The notes under the pieces: model-generated | The model's input: only the letters and a program-made list of their open reading frames with translations | Told to the model about the DNA's origin: nothing | Databases searched by the model: none | Translations under genes and position numbers: made by a program | Shown here: positions 34,814-45,187 of the stretch, in pieces | Numbering within the stretch: position 1 is the first letter of the stretch | How the letters are laid out: each line of letters opens with the position of its first letter | Source: Rhodococcus sp. CH91 | GTDB lineage: Bacteria > Actinomycetota > Actinomycetes > Mycobacteriales > Mycobacteriaceae | NCBI RefSeq assembly: GCF_022554085.1 | Contig: NZ_JAKFYR010000003.1 | Location: 1-64,000 of the forward strand | DNA length: 64,000 nucleotides | Direction of reading: 5' to 3'

Positions 34814-35191
34814 ATGAGCACCTCCGAGATCGCAACGGTTCTGGCCTGGCACGACGCAGTGAACAGCAACGACATCGACACCCTCCTGCAGTTGTCGAGC
34901 GACGACATCGTGCTCCCCACCCCCGACGACGATCCCGACCAGGGTCTCGACGAGCTGCGCGAGTGGGCCACGACCTCGGGTGTCACCCTCGAACCGGGTC
35001 GCATGTTCGTCCACGAGGGTGTCGTCGTCGTCGAGGAGAGGGCGGTCTGGGCGTCGGAACCGGAGCCGCGCACCGAGGCGATCGCCTTCCGGGTCGTCGA
35101 CGACCGGGTGGTCACGGTGGTCCGTCACGCCGACCTCGACGAGGCCTTCGAAGCGACCGGGCTGAGCAAGGCGGATCTGTACGAGGCGTAG
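34814..35191 (+). CDS. SnoaL/NTF2-like domain protein
   Basis: 125 residues. It looks like a nuclear-transport-factor-2/SnoaL-type fold: TVLAWHDAVNSNDIDTLLQL, then SSDDIVLPTPDDD and GLDELREWA, with a beta-rich second half ending LDEAFEATGLSKADLYEA. The fold covers isomerases, cyclases and small-molecule-binding proteins, so no reaction can be assigned. Monocistronic, divergent from the VOC gene. Confidence 0.75.
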   Translation: MSTSEIATVLAWHDAVNSNDIDTLLQLSSDDIVLPTPDDDPDQGLDELREWATTSGVTLEPGRMFVHEGVVVVEERAVWASEPEPRTEAIAFRVVDDRVVTVVRHADLDEAFEATGLSKADLYEA

Positions 35192-35282
35192 TCCACCGGC
35201 AGTGACGGGCCTCATATTCTGAACGTTCGCTAAGGTACTCTCCCTGGCGACAGTCCCTACGTATCGGAGTGAGGTTCGTCGA

Positions 35283-36380
35283 GTGTCCGCTGAAGCTGTT
35301 GAGAAGAAGGGTCCGCTCGCGGGTGTCCGCGTCGTCGAGTTCAAGGGCCTCGGGCCCGGTCCGCATGCCGCGACCCTGCTCGCCGACCTCGGCGCCGACG
35401 TCGTCATCGTGCAGCGCCCCGGAGAAATCCCGCCCGCAGGGCAGCGCGATCCCATTCAGCGCAACCGCCGTATCGTCGAGGCCAACCTCAAGGATCCTGC
35501 CGACATCGAGAAGGTCCTGAGCCTGCTCGAACGTGCCGACGTCCTCATCGAGGGCTTCCGTCCCGGCGTCACCGAGCGGCTGGGTCTCGGCCCGGACGTG
35601 GCCCTCGAGCGCAACCCGCGTCTCGTCTACGGGCGCATGACCGGATGGGGCCAGGAAGGCCCGCTGGCGAACGCCGCCGGACACGACATCAACTACATCT
35701 CGCTCACCGGTGTCCTGCACGCGATCGGCCGCAAGGGCGAGCGTCCGGTGCCACCCCTGAACATGGTCGGCGACTTCGGTGGCGGCTCGATGTTCCTCGT
35801 GTTCGGCATCCTGTCCGCGCTGATCGAGCGGCAGACCTCCGGCAAGGGCCAGGTGGTCGATGCGGCGATGGTCGACGGCGCCCTCGCCCTCTCGCACATG
35901 ATGTGGGCGTTCCGCGGGCGTGGTGCATGGTCGGACGAGCGCGGTGTCAACATGCTCGACACCGGCGCACCGTTCTACGAGGTCTACGAAACGAAGGACG
36001 GCAGGTACATGGCCGTCGGTGCGATCGAGCCGCAGTTCTACGCGCTGCTCCTGCAGGGGCTCGAACTCGACGCGGCCGACCTTCCGCACCAGCTCGACAC
36101 CTCCCGCTGGCCTGATCTGAAGAAGATCTTCACCGAGAAGTTCCTGTCGAAGACCCGCGACGAGTGGACCGAGATCTTCCTCGGCACCGACGCCTGTGTC
36201 TCCCCGGTACTGACCTTCGCCGAAGCGGAGAAGAACGAGCACCTCGTCGCCCGCGGTTCCCTCATCGAGGTCGACGGGATCGTGCAACACGCTCCGGCCC
36301 CGCGCTTCTCGCGCACGCCTGCCGGCGAGCCGGGCGCACCGGCGGCCGAGGCCGTCGACATCGACAGCCTCTGGGCCTGA
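35283..36380 (+). CDS. mcr: Alpha-methylacyl-CoA racemase (CaiB/BaiF family)
   Basis: 365 residues, the length of mycobacterial MCR. It interconverts 2-methyl-branched acyl-CoA stereoisomers, needed to degrade sterol side chains and branched fatty acids. [20 protein letters not shown] is the N-terminal CoA-transferase-III motif; catalytic His and Asp correspond to [14 protein letters not shown] and [11 protein letters not shown]. The GTG at 35283 has GAGTGAGG upstream. The 91-base gap before it contains GAACGTTC (a perfect 8-bp palindrome) and TACTCT/TAAGGT -10 candidates. A hairpin follows the stop. Confidence 0.87.
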   Translation: MSAEAVEKKGPLAGVRVVEFKGLGPGPHAATLLADLGADVVIVQRPGEIPPAGQRDPIQRNRRIVEANLKDPADIEKVLSLLERADVLIEGFRPGVTERLGLGPDVALERNPRLVYGRMTGWGQEGPLANAAGHDINYISLTGVLHAIGRKGERPVPPLNMVGDFGGGSMFLVFGILSALIERQTSGKGQVVDAAMVDGALALSHMMWAFRGRGAWSDERGVNMLDTGAPFYEVYETKDGRYMAVGAIEPQFYALLLQGLELDAADLPHQLDTSRWPDLKKIFTEKFLSKTRDEWTEIFLGTDACVSPVLTFAEAEKNEHLVARGSLIEVDGIVQHAPAPRFSRTPAGEPGAPAAEAVDIDSLWA

Positions 36381-36392
36381 TGTCGCGAGGGT

Positions 36393-36418
36393 CCGGTGCC
36401 GTGCGCGTGCGGCACCGG
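36393..36418 (+). terminator. Hairpin after the racemase gene
   Basis: Perfect 9-bp stem CCGGTGCCG / CGGCACCGG with an 8-nt loop, 12 bases after the stop; no U-tract. Probable terminator. Confidence 0.6.
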
Positions 36419-36480
36419 GCCCATCCCATCGTGAGCGAAGTTCCGGATATCGACGGGGCCGTTGTGGTACCAGTGGCCAC

Positions 36481-37425
36481 ATGAGCGATGGGGTGGGAGC
36501 CGCGATCCACAGATCGACGGCGGCACGAGCACGAGCACGTACCGCGATCCCGGGGCGGACACCCGAGGTACTCGACGTCCGCAGCAAGGACGGCACCCGC
36601 ATCCACACCGAGGCCTACGGACCGGCCGATGCCCCGACCATCGTCCTCTCGCACGGAATCCTGTGCGAGCTCGGCTTCTGGCGCAACCAGATTCGCGATC
36701 TCGCCGACGACTACCGGGTGGTGGCCTTCGATCACCGCGGTCACGGACGCAGCCAGGCGGCGCCGGCCCGGGCGTACACGATGGACCATCTCGCGGACGA
36801 TCTCCACGCCGTGCTGTGCGCAGCCGTGCCCGACGGCCGCCCCGCCGTCGTCGCCGGGCATTCGATGGGCGGCATCGCGGTGATGGCGTGGGCCGAGCGC
36901 TATCCCCACGACATTGCAGCGCGCGTCTCGGCCGTGGGGCTCGTCAACACGACGCCGGGCGAGATCCTCGACAATGTGCAGTTCCTGCGCGGGCCGAGGA
37001 GCCTGATCCCGGTGCGACGTCGCGTGGCGCAGAGCGTGGTCCCCCTGGCACGGATGCCGCTTCCCCAGCGGATGCCCTTGCGCAAGCAACTGCTCGCGCG
37101 GGTCGCCGTCGGAGCCGGCGCCGCCGCGACGATCACCTCCGAGGTCGACCGCATGCTCGGCGGCACGTCCGCACGCGGACGCGGCGGATACGGCGCTCTG
37201 CTCGTCAACATGGTCACCACCGTCGATCCCGCCGCGATCACCGCGCCTGCCCTGGTGATCGCCGGTCGCCACGACAGGATCTCACCCCCGGGCCGGTCCG
37301 AATGGATCGCCGACCGATTGCCGAATCTCGTCGAACTGCGCACCTTGGACAGCGGCCACTGCGGGCCGCTCGAACGCCCTCACGAGGTGTCCGCAGCCCT
37401 GCGTGAACTCGTCGAGATGTCCTGA
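36481..37425 (+). CDS. Alpha/beta-hydrolase
   Basis: 314 residues, soluble. The fold is recognised from TIVLSHGILCELGFWRNQIR (oxyanion region), VVAFDHRGHGRSQAAPA, the nucleophile elbow VVAGHSMGGIAVMAW, a late Asp in VIAGRHDRISPP and the catalytic His in LDSGHCGPLERP. A helical lid lies around residues 150-220. Substrate unknown; esterase, lipase or haloperoxidase-like activities are possible. Its TGA directly abuts the stop codon of the convergent regulator gene (TGATCA). Confidence 0.85.
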   Translation: MSDGVGAAIHRSTAARARARTAIPGRTPEVLDVRSKDGTRIHTEAYGPADAPTIVLSHGILCELGFWRNQIRDLADDYRVVAFDHRGHGRSQAAPARAYTMDHLADDLHAVLCAAVPDGRPAVVAGHSMGGIAVMAWAERYPHDIAARVSAVGLVNTTPGEILDNVQFLRGPRSLIPVRRRVAQSVVPLARMPLPQRMPLRKQLLARVAVGAGAAATITSEVDRMLGGTSARGRGGYGALLVNMVTTVDPAAITAPALVIAGRHDRISPPGRSEWIADRLPNLVELRTLDSGHCGPLERPHEVSAALRELVEMS

Positions 37426-38955
37426 TCAGACGACGAGTCTCGTCTCGTCCGCATTCCGTCCCGATGCCACCTGGGCGTAGGCGGCAGCCATGGCCTCGAC
37501 CGCATCGTCCAGGACCGCGGCGTCCTGCGTGTACGGCAACCGCACGAAATGCTCGAACGCGCCCTGCACGCCGAAACGCGGTCCGGCGGCGAGCAGCACA
37601 CCGTGCGACGGCGCGGCCGCAGCCAGCGCCGTCGACACCGGCTCGGGCATCCGCGCCCACAACGACATTCCGCCCTGGCCGGGGGTGTACTCCCAGTCGG
37701 GCAGATGCCGTTCGAGAGCGGCACCCAGCGCCCGGCGTCGGTCCCGCAACTGCTCGCGTCGCCGTTCGAGCAGTTCGTCGACGTCCGACAACAGGTGCGC
37801 GGCAGCGAGCTGTTCCATGACCGGCGTCCCGAGGTCCACCGCGGTCCGCGCGCCTGCCAGCCGGACGATCGTGTCGCGGTCGGCGCGGATCCACCCCACC
37901 CGCAGCCCGCCCCACAGGGACTTGGCCGTCGACCCGATCGTCACCACCGGAGCACCCGCTGCCGCCGATGCGACGGGTGGTGGCGGCGGCGTGTCCAGCC
38001 AGAGATCGACCATGGATTCGTCGACGACGAGTGTCGTGCGCGTATCGCGCATGATGCGCGCGAGTTCGCCGCGTCCCGCTTCGTCGAGGCACAGGCCCGT
38101 GGGGTTGTGGAAGTCCGGCACGAGGAAGGCAGTACGCGCGGCGGTCTGCCGGACGGCACTGTCGATGCCGTCGAGATCCCACCCTCCGGCCGGGCCGCCT
38201 TCGGTGCGCACGGGCACCGGCACCGGGCGAGCGCCGTACCGGCGGATCGCTTCGAGTGCATTGGGATAGGTGGGATGGTCGACGACGACCCGGTCGCCCG
38301 GATCGGCGAGGACCCCGAGCAGCAGCCGCATCGCGTGCTGCGCTCCGGAGGTGACCATGATCTGGTCGGGTGAGGTGGGCAGCCCGCGTTCCCGGTACCG
38401 ACGGGCGATGACCTCGCGAAGGACGGCCACGCCGACAGGCTCCATCCCGTGCGAGTCGAGATAGGTCGACATCGACCGCAGAGCGGCCGCATACGCCGCT
38501 TCGATCTCCGGTGCCGGTGCGGGCAGCGAGGCGTTGCTCAGGTCGAGCGCGGGACCGGCCGGCGTCCGGGACCGGGAGGCGCCGGGCCCCCCGCGCGCGG
38601 GTACCGCGACGACGCTCCGGGCCCCTCGGCGACTGCGCAGCCAGCCCTCGTCACGCAGCGCCGCGTAGGCCGATGCGACGGTGGTGCGGCTCACCGACAG
38701 CGCTGCGGCGAGTTCCCGCTCGCTCGGCAGTGCGACGCCGAGCGGAACGCGCCCGTCGTGCACGAGCAGACGGATGCTGTCGGCGAGTGCCCGATAGGCC
38801 GGTCGCGACTCGGGGCGAGCGGAGCGACGGGATGACGACTCGGGGCGAGCGGAGCGACGGGAGGGCAACCGCTCCGCATCCTGCCAATTCCCCAGGTCGC
38901 GGACGAGCGCAGCCGCTCCTATCGCACGCGTGATCACCGGTCCAGTATCACGCAC
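37426..38955 (-). CDS. MocR-type GntR-family regulator with aminotransferase domain
   Basis: About 509 residues. Residues about 50-125: winged helix of GntR type (PAYRALADSIRLLVHDGRVP, LPSERELAAALSVSRTTVAS). Residues about 150-500: fold-type-I aminotransferase, with VTSGAQHAMRLLLGVLADPG, VPDFHNPTGLCLDE and the PLP lysine in IGSTAKSLWGGLRVGWIRAD. Such proteins are PLP-sensing transcription factors; the target is unknown. Starts are uncertain (GTG 38955 or 38937). The N-terminal arm has an in-frame duplication (RRSARPESSS then RRSARPES), encoded by a 30-bp repeat. Confidence 0.87.
   Translation of the reverse strand: MRDTGPVITRAIGAAALVRDLGNWQDAERLPSRRSARPESSSRRSARPESRPAYRALADSIRLLVHDGRVPLGVALPSERELAAALSVSRTTVASAYAALRDEGWLRSRRGARSVVAVPARGGPGASRSRTPAGPALDLSNASLPAPAPEIEAAYAAALRSMSTYLDSHGMEPVGVAVLREVIARRYRERGLPTSPDQIMVTSGAQHAMRLLLGVLADPGDRVVVDHPTYPNALEAIRRYGARPVPVPVRTEGGPAGGWDLDGIDSAVRQTAARTAFLVPDFHNPTGLCLDEAGRGELARIMRDTRTTLVVDESMVDLWLDTPPPPPVASAAAGAPVVTIGSTAKSLWGGLRVGWIRADRDTIVRLAGARTAVDLGTPVMEQLAAAHLLSDVDELLERRREQLRDRRRALGAALERHLPDWEYTPGQGGMSLWARMPEPVSTALAAAAPSHGVLLAAGPRFGVQGAFEHFVRLPYTQDAAVLDDAVEAMAAAYAQVASGRNADETRLVV
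38806..38861. repeat. 30-bp period tandem repeat inside the regulator gene
   Basis: Two copies of a 26-bp unit (CGACTCGGGGCGAGCGGAGC plus GACGGG) separated by four bases. The period is ten codons, so the frame is kept. It lies in the linker before the DNA-binding domain. The unit resembles the GCGAGCGGAGCGA motifs scattered in high-GC genomes. Confidence 0.85.
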
Positions 38956-38960
38956 ACCGA

Positions 38961-38984
38961 CCCGGCCGCGGGAAGGCGGCCGGG
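38961..38984 (-). terminator. Terminator hairpin after purA
   Basis: Perfect 9-bp stem CCCGGCCGC / GCGGCCGGG with a 6-nt loop, four bases past the purA stop on the minus strand. It lies just before the regulator start, which could also make it an upstream hairpin for that gene. Confidence 0.6.
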
Positions 38985-38988
38985 GCCG

Positions 38989-40290
<1,302 letters not shown>

Positions 40291-40361
40291 TCAGGCAGGT
40301 GTCTACGTGCGGGCGGTCTCGCCTGCAGGGTCCTGCCCGAACGGGCAGCAGCCGGGACCAC

Positions 40362-40473
40362 AGTGTAGTGCACCGCCCGGCGAGTGCGGGTGACGGTCCG
40401 GCAGACCGAGCGGGAGCTGCGCCACGCGGCGGCGGGTCGCCGGCGCCCTCCCCGATCCTCTTCGCACTACAGT
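40362..40473. promoter_or_regulatory. Divergent promoter region, purA and the Rv0358-like gene
   Basis: TACACT on the minus strand (40367-40362, about 84 bases before purA) and TACAGT on the plus strand (40468-40473, 45 bases before the TTG start at 40518) are good TANNNT -10 candidates. Both sit in similar GCACTACA contexts. A hairpin (CTGCCCG / CGGGCAG, about 40333-40349) lies in the purA leader. Confidence 0.4.
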
Positions 40474-40517
40474 GGACGCACCGAGAGCCCGACGACCCGA
40501 CCCCTCGAGGAGATCCG

Positions 40518-41189
40518 TTGACCCCGGTAGTGCTCAGATGCGGTGACGTGCCATTGCCGTTGGCGCTGACCCCGGTGACCGCACTTTCTGCGCCTGCCCT
40601 CCCCGAGAAGGAGGACTTCGAGGACGTCTTCGCCCATCTCGAGTCGGTGGAGGATCCACGTCTGGTGGTGGTCGGAGACGACGCCGCTTTCGCCGCGACC
40701 GTCACGCGGCTCATGCGGACCGAACGTCTCGATCTCGAGATCGCGTACGTTCCGGAGAAGCGCACCCCCGCCACCGAGGCGTACGGATTGCGGACCGGTT
40801 CGAAGGCCGCCACGGTCGCGCTCCAGGGCGTGGCGAAGCCGCTCCCGCTCATCCGCGACGACGCGGGCATCGCGCTCGTCGGCCGGGCGCTGCTGTGCGG
40901 TGAGAACGACGACGACCACGCACTCGTCGGGGAGGCCTACGTCGACGACACCCGGTTGTTCTCCGGCACCGTCCCCGGCGTGCGGGTCGAGCCCACCCCG
41001 GCGATGCCCGGGTTGCGCGCCGCGATCGACCGGCCGCGCTGGTTCGGTGGCTACAAGTGGCTGACCGGCCGGGCGATGCAATTGGGTTCCCCGGCCGCGA
41101 TCGTCACCCGCGACGGCGTGACCGGCCCGCGTGCCCTCAAGCGCTCGACCTTCTACCGGCACGAGAAGAAGTGGAAACTCGTCCGCTGA
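40518..41189 (+). CDS. Conserved hypothetical protein, Rv0358-like
   Basis: 223 residues starting at a TTG with GAGGAG seven bases upstream. No membrane segment or signal. The middle contains LVVVGDDAAFAATVTRLMRT and LDLEIAYVPEKRTPATEAYG, which recall a lipid-kinase/diacylglycerol-kinase-like first domain, while the rest (GGYKWLTGRAMQLGSPAAIV) is basic. The position beside purA fits mycobacterial Rv0358, whose function is unknown. Its TGA overlaps the first bases of the second 85-bp palindromic element. Confidence 0.72.
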   Translation: MTPVVLRCGDVPLPLALTPVTALSAPALPEKEDFEDVFAHLESVEDPRLVVVGDDAAFAATVTRLMRTERLDLEIAYVPEKRTPATEAYGLRTGSKAATVALQGVAKPLPLIRDDAGIALVGRALLCGENDDDHALVGEAYVDDTRLFSGTVPGVRVEPTPAMPGLRAAIDRPRWFGGYKWLTGRAMQLGSPAAIVTRDGVTGPRALKRSTFYRHEKKWKLVR

Positions 41190-41272
41190 AGCTCGCAGAC
41201 CGTAGGTAAAGCTCGCAGCCCGGGTGACCGGTCACCGGGGCTGCGAGCTTTACGCCGACCTTGCGAACTTCG
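41188..41272. repeat. 85-bp nested palindromic element, copy 2
   Basis: Same length and box order as 20781-20865: two direct AAGCTCGCAG-type boxes (from 41188 and about 41208), an inner hairpin CAGCCCGGGTGACC / GGTCACCGGGGCTG (one mismatch) and two inverted boxes (ending about 41251 and 41271). It starts inside the stop codon of the Rv0358-like gene and ends two bases before the terD stop, so it is the whole spacer between two convergent genes. It probably ends both transcripts. Confidence 0.78.
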
Positions 41273-41274
41273 AC

Positions 41275-41853
41275 TCAGCCGATGTTCACCCCGTAATCGC
41301 GAGCGATCCCGGCCAGACCCGAGGCGTAGCCCTGGCCGATGGCGCGGAACTTCCACTCACCGTTGTGCCGGTACAGCTCACCGAAGACCATCGCGGTCTC
41401 GGTGGACGCATCCTCGGTGAGGTCGTAGCGTGCGAGCTCGCGACCGTCGGCGCGATCGACGACGCGGATGAACGCGTTGCGCACCTGACCGAACGACTGG
41501 CCGCGCGCGTCGGCGTCGTGGATCGACACCGGGAAGACGATCGACTTCACCTCCGGCGGCACCGCCACCAGGTCGACGTTCACGGTCTCGTCGTCACCCT
41601 CACCTTCACCGGTGAGATTGTCGCCGGTGTGCTCGACGGACCCGTCCGGAGAACGCAGGTTGTTGTAGAAGACGAAGTGCTGGTCGGACAGAACCTTGCC
41701 GTTCTCGGCCGTCAACAGAGCACTGGCATCGAGGTCGAAATCCGCACCCGTGGTGGCTCGCACGTCCCAGCCGAGCCCCACGGTCACGGCTGTCAGGTTC
41801 GGCGCCTCCTTCGACAGCGAAACGTTGCCGCCCTTGGCCAAGCTGACACCCAT
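41275..41853 (-). CDS. terD: TerD-family protein
   Basis: 192 residues, a single TerD domain: [20 protein letters not shown] at the start, [20 protein letters not shown] with the acidic calcium-binding signature, [17 protein letters not shown], and [19 protein letters not shown]. Proteins of this family bind calcium and take part in tellurite and general stress responses. No other ter genes are nearby, so it seems to be a lone paralogue. It is divergent from the glycosyltransferase operon. Confidence 0.92.
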   Translation of the reverse strand: MGVSLAKGGNVSLSKEAPNLTAVTVGLGWDVRATTGADFDLDASALLTAENGKVLSDQHFVFYNNLRSPDGSVEHTGDNLTGEGEGDDETVNVDLVAVPPEVKSIVFPVSIHDADARGQSFGQVRNAFIRVVDRADGRELARYDLTEDASTETAMVFGELYRHNGEWKFRAIGQGYASGLAGIARDYGVNIG

Positions 41854-41969
41854 ACCGAATCCCTTCGTTCGATGGTCGTTACCTGCAGCCACCCTAGTGA
41901 AGATCAGGGGTGGCGGGCATCCACGTGTGAACAGCCTGTACCCCGGGTATGCGGATGCAGTCCGATGCC

Positions 41970-41991
41970 GGCCGGGGAGCACACCCCGGCC
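41970..41991 (+). promoter_or_regulatory. Hairpin in the leader of the glycosyltransferase operon
   Basis: Perfect 8-bp stem GGCCGGGG / CCCCGGCC with a 6-nt loop, 46 bases before the first glycosyltransferase start. It could be an attenuator or a promoter-proximal structure. A TACCCCGGGTA palindrome lies about 30 bases upstream. The rest of the 183-base gap shows a CACCCTAG box (41891-41898) whose complement, CTAGGG, may belong to the terD promoter. Confidence 0.35.
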
Positions 41992-42036
41992 TTCCGGTGC
42001 GTATGCCGAGTGTCTCGAGTGAGAAGAGAGTCCGCT

Positions 42037-43110
42037 GTGGTGATTCGAGTCGCGTCGGTACCCGCGTCGCACGTCTACGTCCGGCACCTCGCGTGCCCGG
42101 CAGGCGACGACGTGATCCGGTTGACCGACCCGGTCCCCGCCGACGGTCGCACGGTGCCCGGGGGCTGGTGGCCGCCGTTGATGCTCGAGAGCGGCTGGGT
42201 GAGCCACCACCACAAGGAATTCGACGTCTTCCACATCCATTTCGGCTTCGACGCGATCGGTGCGGAACAACTGCAGGATGTCGTCGCCGAACTCGGCGAG
42301 CACGACAAGCCGCTCGTGTACACGGTGCACGATCTGCGTAATCCGCACCACCGCACGCCCGGCGAGCATCACAAGCAACTCGACGTGGTGGTTCCCGCGG
42401 CGGACGAACTGATCACGCTCACACGGGGCGCCGCCGAGCAGATCCGCCGGCGCTGGGGACGGGAGACGACGGTCCTGCCGCACCCGCACGTCGTCGAGCG
42501 GCACTGGCTCGAACGACCGCGGCGCGACGAGGGACCGTTCGTCGTCGGGGTCCATGCGAAGAGCCTGCGGGCGAATATGGATCTGTTCCCCGTGCTGGAC
42601 ACGCTCGCCGAGACGGTGCAGTCCCTCCCCGACGCGATCCTGCAGATCGACGTGCACGACGAGATCTTCGATCCCGACGATGCGTACTGGTACAACCCGG
42701 ATGCGGGATCCCGCATCCTGCAGTACGGCGAGCAGCCGCAGGTGGACGTGCGCGTCCATCCCTATTTCTCGGACAACGAACTGTGGCAGTACCTCTCGGA
42801 TCTGTCGGTGTCGGTGCTGCCCTATCGGTTCGGCACCCATTCGGGCTGGCTCGAGGCGTGCTTCGACCTCGGCACCGCAGTCGTCGCGCCGAGTTGCGGC
42901 TTCTACGGTGAACAGCGCCCGTGCGGGGTGTACACCTTCGACGAGAACACCTTCGACGCCGGCTCTCTCGCACGCCGCATACGGGAGTTGCACGAGAGCA
43001 GGAACTTTCCACGAGCCGGCTGGTCGCAGCGCATGGACGAGCGTCGCGCGCTCGCCCGCGCCCACCGCGACATCTATCTACGCGCAATGGGGGGCCGGAA
43101 CGGATCATGA
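42037..43110 (+). CDS. Glycosyltransferase, GT4-like (gene 1 of 4)
   Basis: About 357 residues. A Rossmann-type N-terminal half ([40 protein letters not shown]) and a C-terminal half ([59 protein letters not shown]) suit a retaining GT-B enzyme related to family GT4, though the canonical EPFGL-type motif is altered. Two adjacent GTG codons (42037 and 42040) are possible starts after AGAGAG. No signal peptide; probably acts at the inner membrane face. It overlaps gene 2 by four bases. Confidence 0.75.
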   Translation: MVIRVASVPASHVYVRHLACPAGDDVIRLTDPVPADGRTVPGGWWPPLMLESGWVSHHHKEFDVFHIHFGFDAIGAEQLQDVVAELGEHDKPLVYTVHDLRNPHHRTPGEHHKQLDVVVPAADELITLTRGAAEQIRRRWGRETTVLPHPHVVERHWLERPRRDEGPFVVGVHAKSLRANMDLFPVLDTLAETVQSLPDAILQIDVHDEIFDPDDAYWYNPDAGSRILQYGEQPQVDVRVHPYFSDNELWQYLSDLSVSVLPYRFGTHSGWLEACFDLGTAVVAPSCGFYGEQRPCGVYTFDENTFDAGSLARRIRELHESRNFPRAGWSQRMDERRALARAHRDIYLRAMGGRNGS

Positions 43111-44192
43111 AACCGAAAGCTCTGCGAGTAGCACTCATCGCCTCCAATCGGTATCCGATCCGCCAGCCCTTCGCCGGCGGGCTCGAAGCACACGTGTGGC
43201 ATCTCGCGCACGCACTCGGCAAGGACGGGCACGAGGTGACACTCTTCGCCGCCCCGGGCTCCGACCCTGCACTTCCGGCCGAATTCCTCGAAGTTCCCTC
43301 CTTCGAGGTCAGCGAACTCGCCCGGAACGACGTGTCGATGCCGCCGGCAGACGGTTTCGTCGGCGACCACCACGCCTACCTGTCGCTGATGCTCGACCTC
43401 GCGGGACGGTCCGCAGACGCCTTCGACGTGGTGCACAACCACAGCCTGCACTATCTGCCGATCGCGATGGCCCGCACGCTGCGTACCCCGCTGTTGTGCA
43501 CGCTGCACACCCCACCGACACCCTGGCTCGAGTCGGCGATGGCCGCGCCGGGCGGGTGCCCCGGAACGTTCGTCGCGGTCAGCCGGCACACCGCTGCGGC
43601 GTGGGAGCATGCGACACCAGGCCCGGTGGCGGTGGTGCCCAACGGTGTCGACCTCGGCGCATGGCCGGTCGGGCCGGGGGGAGACGACCTGATCTGGTTC
43701 GGCCGGATCGTGCCGGAGAAGGGCGCACACTTCGCGATCGAGGCGGCCCGGCGGGCCGGCTACCGGTTGCGCATCGCGGGTCCGATCAGCAATCCCGAGT
43801 ACTTCTCCTCGCAGGTCGAACCGTTCCTCGGTCCCGACGTCACCTATCTCGGCCATCTTTCCCAGCCCGATCTTGCTGCTGCGGTGGGCACTTCGGCAGC
43901 AGCACTGATCACCCCCCAGTGGGACGAGCCGTACGGGCTCGTCGTGGCCGAGTCCCTCGCGTGCGGCACACCCGTGGTCACCTTCGCCCGCGGCGGGATT
44001 CCGGAGGTGGTCGACGAGACGAGCGGATGCCTCGTCCCTCCCGACGACATCGACGGTCTCGCGGCAGCCGTGTCGCGTGCCGCAGAGTTGTCACGGGCGG
44101 CCGCTCGCGCCCGCGCCGAGGAGCGCTGCTCGGAGCGCACGATGGTCGACGCATACGTCTCCCTGTACCGAGAGCTCGCCGGGGCGGCATGA
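43107..44192 (+). CDS. Glycosyltransferase family 4 (gene 2 of 4)
   Basis: 361 residues of GT4 type. RVALIASNRYPIRQPFAGGL, EAHVWHLAHALGKDGHEVTL and DVVHNHSLHYLPIA form the acceptor half; the donor half has VVPNGVDLGAWP, WFGRIVPEKGAHFAIEAARR and TPQWDEPYGLVVAESLACGT with the conserved EX7E pair, ending PVVTFARGGIPEVVDE. The nucleotide-sugar donor is not known. Its ATG overlaps gene 1 (ATGA) and its stop overlaps gene 3. Confidence 0.9.
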   Translation: MKPKALRVALIASNRYPIRQPFAGGLEAHVWHLAHALGKDGHEVTLFAAPGSDPALPAEFLEVPSFEVSELARNDVSMPPADGFVGDHHAYLSLMLDLAGRSADAFDVVHNHSLHYLPIAMARTLRTPLLCTLHTPPTPWLESAMAAPGGCPGTFVAVSRHTAAAWEHATPGPVAVVPNGVDLGAWPVGPGGDDLIWFGRIVPEKGAHFAIEAARRAGYRLRIAGPISNPEYFSSQVEPFLGPDVTYLGHLSQPDLAAAVGTSAAALITPQWDEPYGLVVAESLACGTPVVTFARGGIPEVVDETSGCLVPPDDIDGLAAAVSRAAELSRAAARARAEERCSERTMVDAYVSLYRELAGAA

Positions 44193-45187
44193 TCGGCTAC
44201 TACATCCATCACCGCGGGCACGGGCACCGCACCCGGGCGAGCAGCATCTGCGCACATCTGCGAACCCCGGTGACGGCACTGTCGTCGGCAGCGCTCGGTG
44301 ATGCGGCCGACGACTTCGACGACGTCGTGCGGCTCCCGCGCGACGATCTGGCCGTCGACACCGCGCACGATCCGACCGCCCACGAGGTGCTGCACTGGGC
44401 GCCCACACACGACGACGGCCTCCGCGAGCGCATGCACGCCCTCGGCTCATGGATCGCCGAGGCCCGGCCGAGCCTGCTGGTGGTGGACGTCTCGGTCGAG
44501 GTGACCCTGCTCGCTCGGCTGTACGGGATCCCGGTGGTGGTGTCGGCGATGCCGGGCGAACGCACCGACACCGCGCACACGCTCGCCTACAGCGTCGCCG
44601 ACCATCTGATCGCGTCGTGGTCGCAGGAGGTCTACGACCCGCACTGGATGCGCGCCTATGCCGGCAAGACCTCGTACGTGGGCGGAATCAGCCGTTTCGA
44701 CGGCCGACCGGCGCCCGGCCCGGCGTCCTCGGGGAAACCGAGGGTACTCGTGATGAGCGGCAGCGGTGGGTCGTCGATCACCGTCGACGACCTGCGACGG
44801 CTCTCGGCTCGCTTCCCCGAGTACATATGGGACGGTGTGGGCGTCGCCGGTGGTTCGTGGCTCGACGATCCGTGGCCCGCCCTCACCGCAGCCGACGTCG
44901 TGATCGGGCATGCGGGACAGAACACCGTCGCAGACATCGCGGCCGCCGCACGACCCGCTGTGGTGATCGCCGAAGCCCGCCCGTTCGACGAGCAACATGC
45001 CACCGCACATGCTCTCGACCGATCCGGCCTGGCAGTCGGTCTCGATGGGTGGCCCGACCCGGACCGCTGGCCGGAACTGATCGAGCGGGCGCGCGGTCTC
45101 GACCCGATCGAATGGAAACGATGGCGGGTCGACGGTGCTGCGGCCCGCGCCGCTGCCGTTCTGGACGACCTCGCGAGGTCGCGGTGA
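44189..45187 (+). CDS. Glycosyltransferase, MurG/GT28-like (gene 3 of 4)
   Basis: 332 residues. It starts MIGYYIHHRGHGHRTRASSI, the GHGHxxR-type loop of MurG-like GT-B enzymes, and later has VLVMSGSGGSSI and VIGHAGQNTVADIAAAARPA, which match the C-terminal UDP-sugar-binding signature of family 28. EARPFDEQHATAHAL follows, also typical. The acceptor is unknown. Four-base overlaps on both sides show tight coupling within the operon. Confidence 0.83.
   Translation: MIGYYIHHRGHGHRTRASSICAHLRTPVTALSSAALGDAADDFDDVVRLPRDDLAVDTAHDPTAHEVLHWAPTHDDGLRERMHALGSWIAEARPSLLVVDVSVEVTLLARLYGIPVVVSAMPGERTDTAHTLAYSVADHLIASWSQEVYDPHWMRAYAGKTSYVGGISRFDGRPAPGPASSGKPRVLVMSGSGGSSITVDDLRRLSARFPEYIWDGVGVAGGSWLDDPWPALTAADVVIGHAGQNTVADIAAAARPAVVIAEARPFDEQHATAHALDRSGLAVGLDGWPDPDRWPELIERARGLDPIEWKRWRVDGAAARAAAVLDDLARSR

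Noticed and set aside
35211-35240. GAACGTTC palindrome as a TetR-type operator for the racemase gene
   Set aside because: Eight symmetric bases are too few and no adjacent TetR gene exists in the window; noted only in the racemase entry.
41275-41853. Tellurite-resistance island
   Set aside because: Only a single terD-like gene is present, with no terB, terC, terZ or terF neighbours.
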